A program made the translations under genes and the position numbers. Of a DNA stretch of 58,595 nt, positions 25,048-33,305 are shown piece after piece. The stretch lies in the NCBI RefSeq assembly GCF_902703175.1, contig NZ_CACRYJ010000034.1:1-58595 (forward strand), read 5' to 3'. Numbering within the stretch: the stretch's first letter is position 1; each line of letters starts with the position of its first letter. The notes beneath the pieces are model-generated. The model did not search any database. It saw only the letters and a list, made by a program, of their open reading frames with translations, and was not told the DNA's origin. Source of the DNA: Occultella aeris (lineage in GTDB: Bacteria > Actinomycetota > Actinomycetes > Actinomycetales > Beutenbergiaceae).

Positions 25048-26187
25048 GTGGTCACTGTCCGGCGCTCCATCTGGCATGAGCCGCGGCCCGCTGGCGCCCC
25101 GCCCATCGGCCGTCTCGACTGGCTGCTGGTTGGCGTCCTCGCGGCCGCCGCCTTGGTCGAGGGCCTCGTCCGGCCGGGCTTGGCCTGGCGACCCCTTGTG
25201 ACGGTGCTCGCCCTTGCGCTGATGCCTACCCTGCTCTGGCGGCGTCGGCGCCCCCTGATGGCCGCCCTGGTCGGGTGGGGCGTCGCCGGGCTGCTCTCGG
25301 TCCTCCAGCTGACTGCGAACGCCGAGGACCTCGGCCTCTACTCCATGATGGCCGTCCTGATCCTGCTCTACTCCCTGGTGCGGTGGGGCTCGGGACGGGA
25401 GATGGTCTTGGGGACGGTGTTCGTGACGGTCGTCGTCGCGCTGGGGATGTACGCCTCCTCCGCGGTCTGGGTCGACGTTCTCGGCGGGAGCGTCCTCTTG
25501 ATGTTGTTCGTCGCCCTCGCCGCGGTGTTCCGCTATCGCGCGGACCTCGTGCATCGCCAGCAGCGCGAGATCCGCAATCAGGAGCGGGTGGCGCTGGCGC
25601 GCGAGCTGCACGACACCGTGGCCCACCACGTCTCGGCCATCGCGGTGCAGGCGCAGGCTGGTGGCGTGGTAGCCGGCACCCATCCCGAGAAGGCTGCCGA
25701 GGTACTGGCCGCCATCGAGTCTGAAGCGTCACGAACCCTGGCGGAGATGAGATCCATGGTGCGGTTGCTGCGTGAGGAGGAAGCCGTTGCCTACTCACCG
25801 CAGCTGGGTGTCGCGGACCTGCCTGCTCTGGCGCGCGCCGACACGACGCCCACCGTCGAGGTCTCGCTGGACGGTTCGTTGACCGGGCTGGCACGACCCG
25901 TGGACGCCGCGCTCTACAGGCTCGCGCAGGAGTCGCTGACCAACGCCATACGGCACGCCCGCAGCGCGACCCGCGTCGGGATCGACGTACGCCGGGAGGG
26001 CAACGCCGTCAGGCTGCGTGTCAGCGACGATGGACACATCGAGCCGGGGCCAGCCTCGCAGCCTGGGTTTGGTCTGCTGGGCATGGCCGAACGCGCTCAG
26101 ATCCTCGGCGGATCGCTCTCCGCGGGGCCGGGGCCCGAGGGCGGCTGGGTGGTCGAGGCCGTACTGCCGGTGGAGGTGCTGGCATGA
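25048..26187 (+). CDS. NarL-type sensor histidine kinase
   Basis: A 379-residue membrane kinase. Several N-terminal membrane helices (residues about 25-160) are followed by a short coil and the HisKA_3 dimerisation/phosphoacceptor segment ALARELHDTVAHHVSAIAVQ (about 185-205; His in the LHDT box). The HATPase domain has N-box ESLTNAIRHA and G-box GFGLLGMAERAQ. It lacks a large sensor domain, so the signal is probably sensed in the membrane. The GTG at 25048 and the ATGA overlap with the response regulator mark a two-gene operon. Confidence 0.92.
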   Translation: MVTVRRSIWHEPRPAGAPPIGRLDWLLVGVLAAAALVEGLVRPGLAWRPLVTVLALALMPTLLWRRRRPLMAALVGWGVAGLLSVLQLTANAEDLGLYSMMAVLILLYSLVRWGSGREMVLGTVFVTVVVALGMYASSAVWVDVLGGSVLLMLFVALAAVFRYRADLVHRQQREIRNQERVALARELHDTVAHHVSAIAVQAQAGGVVAGTHPEKAAEVLAAIESEASRTLAEMRSMVRLLREEEAVAYSPQLGVADLPALARADTTPTVEVSLDGSLTGLARPVDAALYRLAQESLTNAIRHARSATRVGIDVRREGNAVRLRVSDDGHIEPGPASQPGFGLLGMAERAQILGGSLSAGPGPEGGWVVEAVLPVEVLA

Positions 26188-26843
26188 GCATCCGTGTTGT
26201 CGTAGCCGACGACCAGGACTTGGTCCGGACCGGACTGGTGATGATCCTCGGCGCGCAACCCGACCTCGAGGTCGTGGGTGAGGCAGCGGACGGGCTCGCA
26301 GCGCTCGACCTGGCGACCCGGCTGCGTCCCGATGTCCTCCTCGTCGACATCCGGATGCCCTTGCTCGACGGCGTCGAGGTGACGCGGCGCCTGGCCGGGC
26401 CGGGCGTGACGGACCCGATGGCGGTCGTCGTGATCACGACCTTCGACCTCGATGAGTACGTCCTTGGCGCCCTACGCGCCGGCGCCCGCGGCTTCCTACT
26501 CAAGGACGCCGGGCCGGAGCTCCTCGTGCGGGCCATCCACGCCGCAGCCGACGGGGACGCGCTGATCGCCCCCAACGTCACCCGACGGCTGCTGGCGACC
26601 TTCGCCGACCGGGCGCCGGTGGTACCGGTCCAGCCCATCGACCCGCTCACCGCGCGCGAGGAGGAGGTGCTCGCGCTGGTGGCACGGGGCCGGACCAACG
26701 CCGAGATCGCCACTGAGCTCTTCGTCGGCCTGAGCACGGTCAAGACCCACGTCGCATCGTTGATGACCAAGCTCGGCGCCCGCAATCGCGTCGAGGTCGC
26801 GATGTGGGCGTACGACACCAGACGCGTGAGAACCGATCAGTAG
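26184..26843 (+). CDS. NarL/LuxR-type response regulator
   Basis: A 219-residue two-domain regulator. The receiver domain has acidic residues Asp9/Asp10, phosphoacceptor Asp55 in VLLVDIRMP and Lys in GFLLKDAGPE. The C-terminal LuxR HTH is LTAREEEVLALVARGRTNAE followed by ELFVGLSTVKTHVASLM. It overlaps the kinase gene by four bases and is almost certainly its partner. Likely targets are the divergent DUF6326 gene or the operon itself (inference). Confidence 0.95.
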   Translation: MSIRVVVADDQDLVRTGLVMILGAQPDLEVVGEAADGLAALDLATRLRPDVLLVDIRMPLLDGVEVTRRLAGPGVTDPMAVVVITTFDLDEYVLGALRAGARGFLLKDAGPELLVRAIHAAADGDALIAPNVTRRLLATFADRAPVVPVQPIDPLTAREEEVLALVARGRTNAEIATELFVGLSTVKTHVASLMTKLGARNRVEVAMWAYDTRRVRTDQ

Positions 26844-27162
26844 GTACAGAGTGTCGTCCACATGCTCAGCAAGCTTGGAGAGCGCCTGCAGGCTGTCTCG
26901 CGTTCGCGCCTGTCGCGCTTCGGCCGTGGGGTGCTCAATCGTCTGGGTTGTGCTCACCTCGGTCAGTCACCTCGCTCGTCGGCGGCCGCGCATCGCGCGC
27001 TCGCCCGGCTCGACATCAGTCCGGCGGGTGCGGAGACGATCCGAGGACTGAACCGTCCACCGCCCGTCTCGAGACTGCTCGCCGAGCGGTGAGCAGCCAT
27101 CACGCGGTGCGCGTGAAGGCGGCCACTCACCGGTCGTCGACGACGGGCAGTCCTACGCGGAC
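26844..27162 (+). other. Spacer after the two-component system
   Basis: About 320 bases. One 76-codon plus-strand frame (26862-27092; GRGVLNRLGCAHLGQ region) is possible but has no recognisable domain and no good ribosome site. The left copy of an inverted operator-like motif lies at 27100-27116. Confidence 0.4.
27100..27116. promoter_or_regulatory. Palindromic motif TCACGC-N5-GCGTGA, copy 1
   Basis: A perfect 6+6 inverted repeat. The surrounding 20 bases (27098-27117) reappear in reverse orientation at 27820-27839 with one mismatch. The two copies flank the carboxymuconolactone-decarboxylase-like gene. Confidence 0.55.
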
Positions 27163-27522
27163 CTACAGGGTGTCCTCGGTCTCGGTCTCAGCCTCGGCCT
27201 CGGCCTCGAGCTCTGCGATCTCGATGGCGACGGCCAGAGCCGAGACGATCTCCGACGTCGCCGACACGATGCGTGCGGTGCCGACGATGGGTGCGATCGC
27301 GGCGAGCACCCCGCGGACCTGCTCGGCGTCGAGCCCCACCTCGCCCGCCACGGCCAGGTTGGCCGCATAGGAGAAGCCGGGGGCATCGACCGCGACCAAC
27401 GCGGCGAGACGGACGAGCATGAGCGTGCCGATGTCGAGGGCACCGGCGGCATCGAGCGAGTCCGCTGTCATCGCCGCGAGCAGGTCGAGGACCGGGGTGT
27501 CGCTGAACTCTTCCTCGGACAT
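27163..27522 (-). CDS. Carboxymuconolactone decarboxylase-like protein lacking cysteines
   Basis: A 119-residue all-helical protein. The segment ALDIGTLMLVRLAALVAVDA ... VGLDAEQVRGVLAAIAPIVG ... ARIVSATSEIV has the CMD/AhpD helix pattern. The CxxC pair used by AhpD-type peroxidase reductases is absent (no cysteine at all). The C-terminus ends in a Glu/Ala/Thr run encoded by a GAGGCC-like degenerate repeat. A ribosome site AAGGAGAAC precedes the ATG. Function is unknown; related short proteins sit near hydrolases and transporters. It is flanked by two operator-like palindromes. Confidence 0.7.
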   Translation of the reverse strand: MSEEEFSDTPVLDLLAAMTADSLDAAGALDIGTLMLVRLAALVAVDAPGFSYAANLAVAGEVGLDAEQVRGVLAAIAPIVGTARIVSATSEIVSALAVAIEIAELEAEAEAETETEDTL

Positions 27523-27912
27523 GATGTTCTCCTTCTGGGTAGAGGCGCGGAGCCCGTCGGGCCTGCGTCTTGCGATCCTGCCGACGTCCGGCCGGGTGAT
27601 GACGAGCCGGCTACCGCCGAGTCATGGCGATGGGCAGCCGATCCTCGGCGCGCGGGCGCCGATCCCCGATCGCGGGCGAACGGTTCGGAGGCGGCGGCTC
27701 GATGGACGTCACGGTGCCACTGTGTCGGTGGCGCCGGGCCAAGTCGTCACCAAGACTGCGTGAAGCGGGGGTTCCGGGGTGCCGAACCGGCGGTCCGACA
27801 GATGCTGTCCTGATGCGGTTCACGCGCACTGCGTGATGAAACGCGTACGGTGCACTCCGTAGCGTCGGGCAGGCATCCAGCCACACGTTCAGCCCGAGAG
27901 GACTTGATCCAG
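27523..27912 (+). other. Intergenic region between divergent genes
   Basis: About 390 bases upstream of both the CMD-like gene (minus) and the DUF7144-like gene (plus), so it should carry both promoters. It contains the second TCACGC-N5-GCGTGA palindrome at 27821-27837. No gene is supported. Confidence 0.5.
27821..27837. promoter_or_regulatory. Palindromic motif TCACGC-N5-GCGTGA, copy 2
   Basis: Second copy of the 6+6 inverted repeat, 76 bases upstream of the DUF7144-like start. It is the inverse counterpart of the copy at 27100-27116. Confidence 0.55.
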
Positions 27913-28305
27913 ATGAGCGAGAACCCGAGCGGCACGGCCGTCGGCTTCACCGTCTTCGCAGGTACGGTGATGATCATCGTCGGCGTCCTGCACGCCATCC
28001 AAGGACTTGTCGCCCTCTTCAACGACACGTTCTACGTCGTCGGGCAGGAGTACGTGTTCCAGTTCGACGTCACGACCTGGGGCTGGACCCATCTGCTACT
28101 CGGCATCCTCGTCGGGTTCGCGGGCTTCTTCATCTTCCGCGGCGCGGTCTGGGCGCGCACGATCGGCGTCATCGTCGCCGCACTGAGTGTGATCGTGAAC
28201 TTTGCATGGCTGCCGTACTACCCAGTCTGGAGCCTCATCATCATCGCGCTCGACGTGTTCGTCATCTGGGCCCTCACGGCTCACGGTCGGGACATCACCG
28301 CGTGA
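27913..28305 (+). CDS. DUF7144-type small membrane protein
   Basis: A 130-residue protein with four membrane helices: residues about 10-36 (FAGTVMIIVGVLHAIQGLVA), 57-77 (WGWTHLLLGILVGFAGFFIF), 82-98 and 102-120. The N-terminal GxxMxxxGxxxxxxGLxxL pattern and the W-T-H-L-L-G motif are typical of this actinobacterial membrane family as I remember it. The ATG at 27913 is chosen because upstream in-frame sequence lacks hydrophobic or family-like residues. A stem-loop follows the stop. Role unknown. Confidence 0.72.
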   Translation: MSENPSGTAVGFTVFAGTVMIIVGVLHAIQGLVALFNDTFYVVGQEYVFQFDVTTWGWTHLLLGILVGFAGFFIFRGAVWARTIGVIVAALSVIVNFAWLPYYPVWSLIIIALDVFVIWALTAHGRDITA

Positions 28306-28310
28306 GGCGA

Positions 28311-28339
28311 CGCCGGCAGGTCCGCATAGCCTGCCGGCG
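28311..28339 (+). terminator. Hairpin after the DUF7144-like gene
   Basis: CGCCGGCAGG pairs perfectly with CCTGCCGGCG (10 bp) over a nine-base loop, six bases after the stop. No T-tract follows. Confidence 0.6.
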
Positions 28340-28350
28340 CGTCACTCCCC

Positions 28351-29011
28351 GAGCGCCGGGTGGTCCCGGACCTGCCCGGCTACGGGAAGCGCGAGGACTG
28401 GTCCTACACGCTCGGCATCCCGGCGCTGGGGAACGCGCTGCTGGAGATCCTCGACCGGCTCGAGCTGGACAAGGTGGTGCTCGTCGGCAACTCGATGGGG
28501 TGTCCTGTGATCCTCGACGTCGCGCACGCGGCACCGGATCGGGTCGACCGGATGGTCCTGGTCTCGCCTGCTGGCGGCGCCCAGAACCAGCCACTGTCTC
28601 GCGCCGCCGGCCAGCTCGCCGTGGATGCGGTCAGGGAGAACCCCGCGATGGCGCGAGTCGCCGTGCCCGACTACCTGCGGTTCCGCGTGGTGAACGCGTT
28701 CACGCTCTTTGGCGGGATGACGCGCTACCCGTCGCTCGAGAGGCTGATCAAATCACCTGTGCCGGCGCGCACCGTCCTCGGAAGCATGGACCCGCTCATG
28801 CCGACGCCGAGCCGAGTCCGTGAGGTCGGCCGCATGGTCCTGAACGACACGACGGTCGCGCTCCTCGAGGTCGCCCCACACTCGAGTCAACTTCCGCCAT
28901 CCCGGCGAGTTCGCGCACGTGATCAGCTCGCGGCTAGATGGCGTGGACATCATGGACGATCCCGATCAGCCGGGGCTCAGCCGGGTCCTGCGAGTCTCTG
29001 GTCGGCCGTGA
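28351..29011 (+). pseudogene. Remnant of an alpha/beta-hydrolase gene (5' truncated, frameshifted)
   Basis: The frame opens abruptly inside an alpha/beta-hydrolase fold (VVPDLPGYGKREDWSYT). The N-terminal strand and HG oxyanion motif expected before it are missing. The nucleophile elbow VGNSMGCPV and Asp region ARTVLGSMDPLMP are intact. After the catalytic His (APHS, 28879-28884) an extra base shifts the frame. In the next frame the family-like end NFRHPGEFAHVISSRLDGVD continues to a TGA at 29009-29011, whereas the original frame runs on into unrelated Arg-rich sequence. Both lesions indicate a decaying gene, unless the single-base change is a sequencing error. Confidence 0.7.
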
Positions 29012-29154
29012 CAGACACCGCAGGTCGCGGTTGTTCGCGCGAGTCCAGAGCGGTGTAGGCGAGGACGATTCAGGCGCGCGATCGGGCGCTGACGACGATG
29101 CGCCCACCCTCGCTGCGCCCGCAGCGCCCGCAATGGCGTGGCTCCCGCCCACGG

Positions 29155-30165
29155 CTACGACCCGAAGCGGGTGACGAGCCGGTCCAGGGCGGCGTCGACG
29201 TCGGGCTCGACCACGCGGCGGCGCTCGTCGGCGTCGTACCAGGCCAGGACCTCCGCGGCGCCCTGCCAGTACCGGGTGGCGGCCGTGTAATCGGGCACCA
29301 GCGCCTTGACCTTGCTGTTGTCGAAGACCACCGAGTGCACCTTGTCCCCGACCAGCCCGTCGAGCTCGTCCGGCAGCTCTGCCCCGATGGCCCGTCCCGG
29401 GATCGGGACGAGGTCCGGCTCGGCCGCGCCGGCGGCACGGGCCAGGATGCGCGTGATCTGGGCCCAGGTGAGCGCCTCGTCGGAGGTGATGTGGAAGGTG
29501 TCCCCGACCGCGCGGCGGTCGCCGAGCAGCCCGACGAACGCGACGGCGAAGTCGCGCGTGTGGGTCAGCGTCCACAGCGAGGTGCCGTCGCCGATCACTG
29601 GGACCGGCGCTCCGCGGCGCAGCCGGTCGATCGCTGTCCAGCGTCCTGGGATCGGGATGCTGCGCTCGTCGTAGGTGTGGCTGGGTCGCACGATCGTTGC
29701 CGGGAAGTCGCGCTCGCGCCAGGCCCGCACCAGCACGTCCTCGCTGGCGATCTTGTTCCGCGAGTACTGCCAGAACGGGTTCTTCAACGGCGTCGACTCG
29801 GTGATCGGCAGTCGCTCCACCGGCTTGGCGTAGGCCGATGCCGAGGAGATGTAGACGTACTGGCCCACGACGCCGTCGAAGATCTCGACATCGGCCGCCG
29901 CCTGCTCGGGCGAGAACGAGCGGAAGTTCACCACTACGTCCCACTCCTGGCCGGCGACGGCGGCCAGGATCGAGTCCGGATCCCCGGCATCTCCGACCAG
30001 CGATCGGGCGCCCTCGATCGGGGTCCGAGCGTCCGGAGCGTCCGACGCCGCCGAGACGCCCCGGTTCAGGAGCGTGAGGTCGTGGCCCCGTTCGATCGCC
30101 AGTCGGCTCGACGCCGCGCTGATCGTGCCATTGCCGCCGATGAAGAGAGTTCGCAAGGCTGCCAT
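29155..30165 (-). CDS. NAD-dependent epimerase/dehydratase family protein
   Basis: A 336-residue extended SDR. The Rossmann glycine motif is GGNGTIS (residues 8-14; Asn in place of the usual Thr), followed by VVNFRSFSPE, ISSASAYAKP and the catalytic tyrosine/lysine pair in FWQYSRNKIASE. The C-terminal substrate domain is intact (TFHITSDEALTWAQITRILA). It most resembles plant CSP41/actinobacterial epimerase-like SDRs of unknown substrate. The ATG at 30165 is chosen because the family starts directly with the Rossmann strand. It is monocistronic, between two decayed genes. Confidence 0.85.
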   Translation of the reverse strand: MAALRTLFIGGNGTISAASSRLAIERGHDLTLLNRGVSAASDAPDARTPIEGARSLVGDAGDPDSILAAVAGQEWDVVVNFRSFSPEQAAADVEIFDGVVGQYVYISSASAYAKPVERLPITESTPLKNPFWQYSRNKIASEDVLVRAWRERDFPATIVRPSHTYDERSIPIPGRWTAIDRLRRGAPVPVIGDGTSLWTLTHTRDFAVAFVGLLGDRRAVGDTFHITSDEALTWAQITRILARAAGAAEPDLVPIPGRAIGAELPDELDGLVGDKVHSVVFDNSKVKALVPDYTAATRYWQGAAEVLAWYDADERRRVVEPDVDAALDRLVTRFGS

Positions 30166-30388
30166 GGCGGTAACCCTAGCCAGCCCGCGGTATCGCCTCC
30201 AGACCATGTGCATGACGCGCCCGCAACCGACCGCTGGTCGAATGTCGCATGCAGGGCATAACTTAGGAGCGGCGCGGCCGGGTCCGTGCCTTCATGCCCA
30301 GGATCCCCCGACTATCGTCACGCCATCACGTCGGGACCGCCGGGCTCGAGCAGCAGGGCGGGCCGCCTGCGCATCGTCCACCAAGCCC

Positions 30389-31216
30389 TCAACCTCCTCG
30401 CTGCGCCACGACGTCGTGCAGATCGCGGGCGAGCCTGGCCCGCTCGCTCGCGCGGGTCTCAACCCGGACCGCGTGGCTCCTGAGCGCCCGCGCTTCCCGC
30501 ATTCGGACGGCCGCACGCCAACCGGCGTCGACCGCGAGAATGCCCACCCAGCCGATCACGACAATCGCCGTCAGGAACCACAGGTTCGTGAGCTCGTCGA
30601 CATGCCCCGAGCCGTCCCGGTAGAACAACCTGGAGTCCGGCAGCAGAACCCATACGACCACGACCGCGAGGCCCCCAGCCACGGTCGACGCCGCGGTAGC
30701 CCGTGGCGCCAGGACCCACGTTACCGCCACCAGGGCGACGATTGAGGTCCACATCAGGCTCCCGAACACGATCGCGCTCAGGATGGGCAGCGCCGCCAGC
30801 AGGATCGACAGGCTCCTGCCTCAAGCAGCGGCCAGGATGGCGAGCACCCCCAGTGCGATACCCCCGACCGCCCAGACCTGGCCCGCCTGCGCGATGAAGG
30901 CTGCGTCGAGCCGGGCGATCAACGTCGACTCGATCGAGATCGGACTGTCAGGGACCACCGGGTCCACCGCGCACGCCCAGCCGAACGTGCCATAGGCGCA
31001 CGGCGCGATCGTGTCGGTATACGCCCACGTCGCCGTCGCCACCAGGGCGACCCCGACCACCACCCAGCCCAGGACCCGGATCGGGTCCGCAGACAGCCAC
31101 ACCCACGCCCGCGCCAGCCACCTGGGCGCCGAGTCGGCCAGAGCGGCGAGCCAACGGTGAGCGCCGGGCTGCATGCTGGTCCGCGAAACCTCCCCGCCCC
31201 CGCCGCCATCGCTCAT
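30389..31216 (-). pseudogene. Decayed sensor histidine kinase gene
   Basis: Reading minus-strand from 31216, a membrane protein (TTATWAYTD-type exported loop with Cys, then GQVWAVGGIALGVLAILAAA) hits an in-frame TGA at 30821-30823. The same frame then continues with more membrane helices and a coil (RSHAVRVETRASERARLARD), reaching the HisKA_3 box LARDLHDVVAQR. It stops two codons later (GG then stop), before the HATPase domain. This is a NarL-type sensor kinase broken by a nonsense codon and a 3' deletion. No partner regulator remains next to it. Confidence 0.65.
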
Positions 31217-31431
31217 GGCTCGATCATCGCGGTCCGAGCCCATGCAGACACCTCCCCCAGGATGGTTCGCGATCACCCGTTCGGGTGATCGGGCGACTAT
31301 CGGAGTGCGGTACCGACTGGCCCCGTACTCGCGACCGGTTGAACTTGCGACACCGTCACAACCGAGCTGCCGATCGACACAGGCATTGCCACCACGGCCG
31401 CAGGTCAGAGCGTTGCGGATGAGACTCCCCG

Positions 31432-31455
31432 CTCCGCCGCGAAGCCCCGGTTCCC
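31432..31455 (+). repeat. 24-bp direct repeat, copy 2 (possible att)
   Basis: Exact copy of the tRNA-Ser 3' end and its downstream flank (23314-23337), without the rest of the tRNA. It lies between the decayed kinase and the SDR gene. Confidence 0.8.
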
Positions 31456-31505
31456 GCAGCGAACTAGGGTTGCGCCGACGAGGGATCGCCGGAGGGCGGC
31501 ACTCG

Positions 31506-32234
31506 CTATCCGGGTAGGGCCGAACCGGTGTGCTGCTCGAGGGCGGTCAGCAGTGCCTGTTGCAGGTGCGAGTCATGGGTCGCCGGATGCGGAGCCTCGG
31601 TTCGGCGGTCGCGCCAGTAGCGCCCGCTCATGGTCGCTTCAGGGCTGTCGCTGACGGCGAGCCACGTCTGGGTGGTTGCTCCCTGCTTAATGGAGACAGG
31701 CGCCGATGCTCCTCCCATGCGGGACCGCACCCAGCCAGGGTCGACGGCGGATACGATCACGTCGTCCCATCGGCGGGCGATTGCTGCCGCGAGGGTGGTG
31801 ACGAGCAGCTTGGTGTCGGAGTAGCTCGTTCCCGTGCTGGTGCTCCAGTCGAGCCCGTCGACCGTGGTCCTGCCGCCACGATGCATGCTGCTGCTCAGTG
31901 CGATCCATCTGCTCGGTGTCGGCAGGTCGGTGGTGAGCAGGTAGGGCGCGACGACGTTGACGGCCAGCAGCGACGGCCCCTCGATGACTCCGGCGTTGTG
32001 GATCACGACGTCGACCGGCGCGAGTTGTCGTAGCTGGTTCGCGATGTCGTGGACCTGGTCGGCATCGGCGAGATCGCCGACCACGACATCGCTGCCCAGG
32101 CCATCGAGTCCGACGGCCGATGCACGGCCACGAGTCCGAGCGTGCAGCACGACGTCGTGGGACTGGTCGAGCAGCGTCTGCGCAGTCTCGCGGCCGATGC
32201 CGTCGGCGGAGCCGGTGATGAGGATGCGGGTCAT
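31506..32234 (-). CDS. Short-chain dehydrogenase/reductase
   Basis: A 242-residue classical SDR. It has the TGSADGIG cofactor loop, DLADADQV acidic loop, NAG motif (VIHNAGVIEG), catalytic Ser in WIALSSSMHRGG and YSDTK with the Tyr/Lys pair, then VDPGWVRSRMGG. It follows the ADH gene with an ATGA overlap, so both are one operon behind the TetR gene. NAD(P)-dependent oxidoreduction of a small carbonyl or alcohol is likely; the substrate is unknown. Confidence 0.9.
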   Translation of the reverse strand: MTRILITGSADGIGRETAQTLLDQSHDVVLHARTRGRASAVGLDGLGSDVVVGDLADADQVHDIANQLRQLAPVDVVIHNAGVIEGPSLLAVNVVAPYLLTTDLPTPSRWIALSSSMHRGGRTTVDGLDWSTSTGTSYSDTKLLVTTLAAAIARRWDDVIVSAVDPGWVRSRMGGASAPVSIKQGATTQTWLAVSDSPEATMSGRYWRDRRTEAPHPATHDSHLQQALLTALEQHTGSALPG

Positions 32235-33268
32235 GGCCGGATGAGGACCTTGAGGGCTTCGCGCGAATCCATGAGGCGGTAGGCCTCGGCGATCTCGTCG
32301 AGCGGGAGCGCTCGGTCGAAGACGCGACCGGGGTCGATGGTGCCGTCGAGCACCTGCGGGATCGCTGCCTCGAGGTAGGCGCGCACGGTCGCGGGGCCAC
32401 CGGTGAGCGTGACGTTCTTGCCGAACAGTGAGGCGAATCCCACTGCGGCGTTGTCATACTGCGGCACGCCGACGCGCGAGATGGTTCCGCCCGGGCGGAC
32501 GATGCCGTACGACTGTTCGTAGGCGGGCATGTGGCCGACCGCCTCCAGCACGACGTGCACACCTTCGCCATCCGTCAGCCCGAGCACCCTCGCGATGCCC
32601 TCCTCGCCACGCTCGGCAACGACGTCGGTGGCGCCGAACGCACGACCGAGATCGGTGCGCGACTCGTGGCGTCCCATGAGGATGATGGTCTCGGCGCCGA
32701 GCTGCTTCGCGGCCAGCACGGCCGAGAGCCCGACGGCTCCGTCACCGACAACCGCGACGCTAGTGCCGGCCCCGACGCCTCCGCGGACTGCTGCGTGGTA
32801 GCCGGTGAGGTAGACGTCGGAGAGCGTGAGCAGCGAAGGCATGAGCGACTCATCCGTGCCTTCGGGGATGACGACGGCGGTGCCGTCGGCCTGCGGGACG
32901 CGCAGTCGCTCGGCCTGGGTCGCTCCGGTCTCGAGCCCATCGAAGAATCCGCCATGCTTGCACGAAGTGGTGATGCCCTCGCGGCAGAACGAGCAGGTGT
33001 TGTCGGAGAACGCGAACGGCACGATCACCGTCTGTCCGACGGCGAGTCGATTGATCTCGCTGCCGATCTCCTCGATCACGCCGATGGCCTCGTGACCCAT
33101 GGGGCGACCATCCGGGGTGTCCTCGAGATCGTGGTACGGGTGCAGGTCCGAGCCGCAGACGCACGCGTAGGTGACGCGGATGATCGCGTCGGTGGGCTCC
33201 TGGATGGTTGGGTCGGGGACATTGGCGACGCGGACGTCGCCGGCGCCATACATCAGAGCTGCTCGCAT
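32231..33268 (-). CDS. Zinc-dependent alcohol dehydrogenase (MDR)
   Basis: A 345-residue medium-chain dehydrogenase. Catalytic zinc ligands appear in YACVCGSDLHPYHD and GHEAIGVIEE, and a structural-zinc Cys cluster in CSFCREGITTSCKHGGF. The Rossmann motif is VAVVGDGAVGLSAVL. The ATG at 33268 follows AGAGGAAG. It is downstream of the TetR gene (37-base gap) and coupled to the SDR gene. The cluster resembles inducible aldehyde/alcohol detoxification operons. Confidence 0.92.
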   Translation of the reverse strand: MRAALMYGAGDVRVANVPDPTIQEPTDAIIRVTYACVCGSDLHPYHDLEDTPDGRPMGHEAIGVIEEIGSEINRLAVGQTVIVPFAFSDNTCSFCREGITTSCKHGGFFDGLETGATQAERLRVPQADGTAVVIPEGTDESLMPSLLTLSDVYLTGYHAAVRGGVGAGTSVAVVGDGAVGLSAVLAAKQLGAETIILMGRHESRTDLGRAFGATDVVAERGEEGIARVLGLTDGEGVHVVLEAVGHMPAYEQSYGIVRPGGTISRVGVPQYDNAAVGFASLFGKNVTLTGGPATVRAYLEAAIPQVLDGTIDPGRVFDRALPLDEIAEAYRLMDSREALKVLIRP

Positions 33269-33305
33269 GAGCACTTCCTCTCGTCGTGGGTGGAGTGAGT
33301 CAAGT

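Noticed and set aside
26862-27092. 76-codon plus-strand frame after the response regulator
   Set aside because: No ribosome site, no recognisable family, Ser/Arg-rich; weak evidence.
23314-31455. Complete integrative element with its own integrase
   Set aside because: No integrase, excisionase or replication gene is seen between the direct-repeat copies; only the repeats and decayed genes support mobility.
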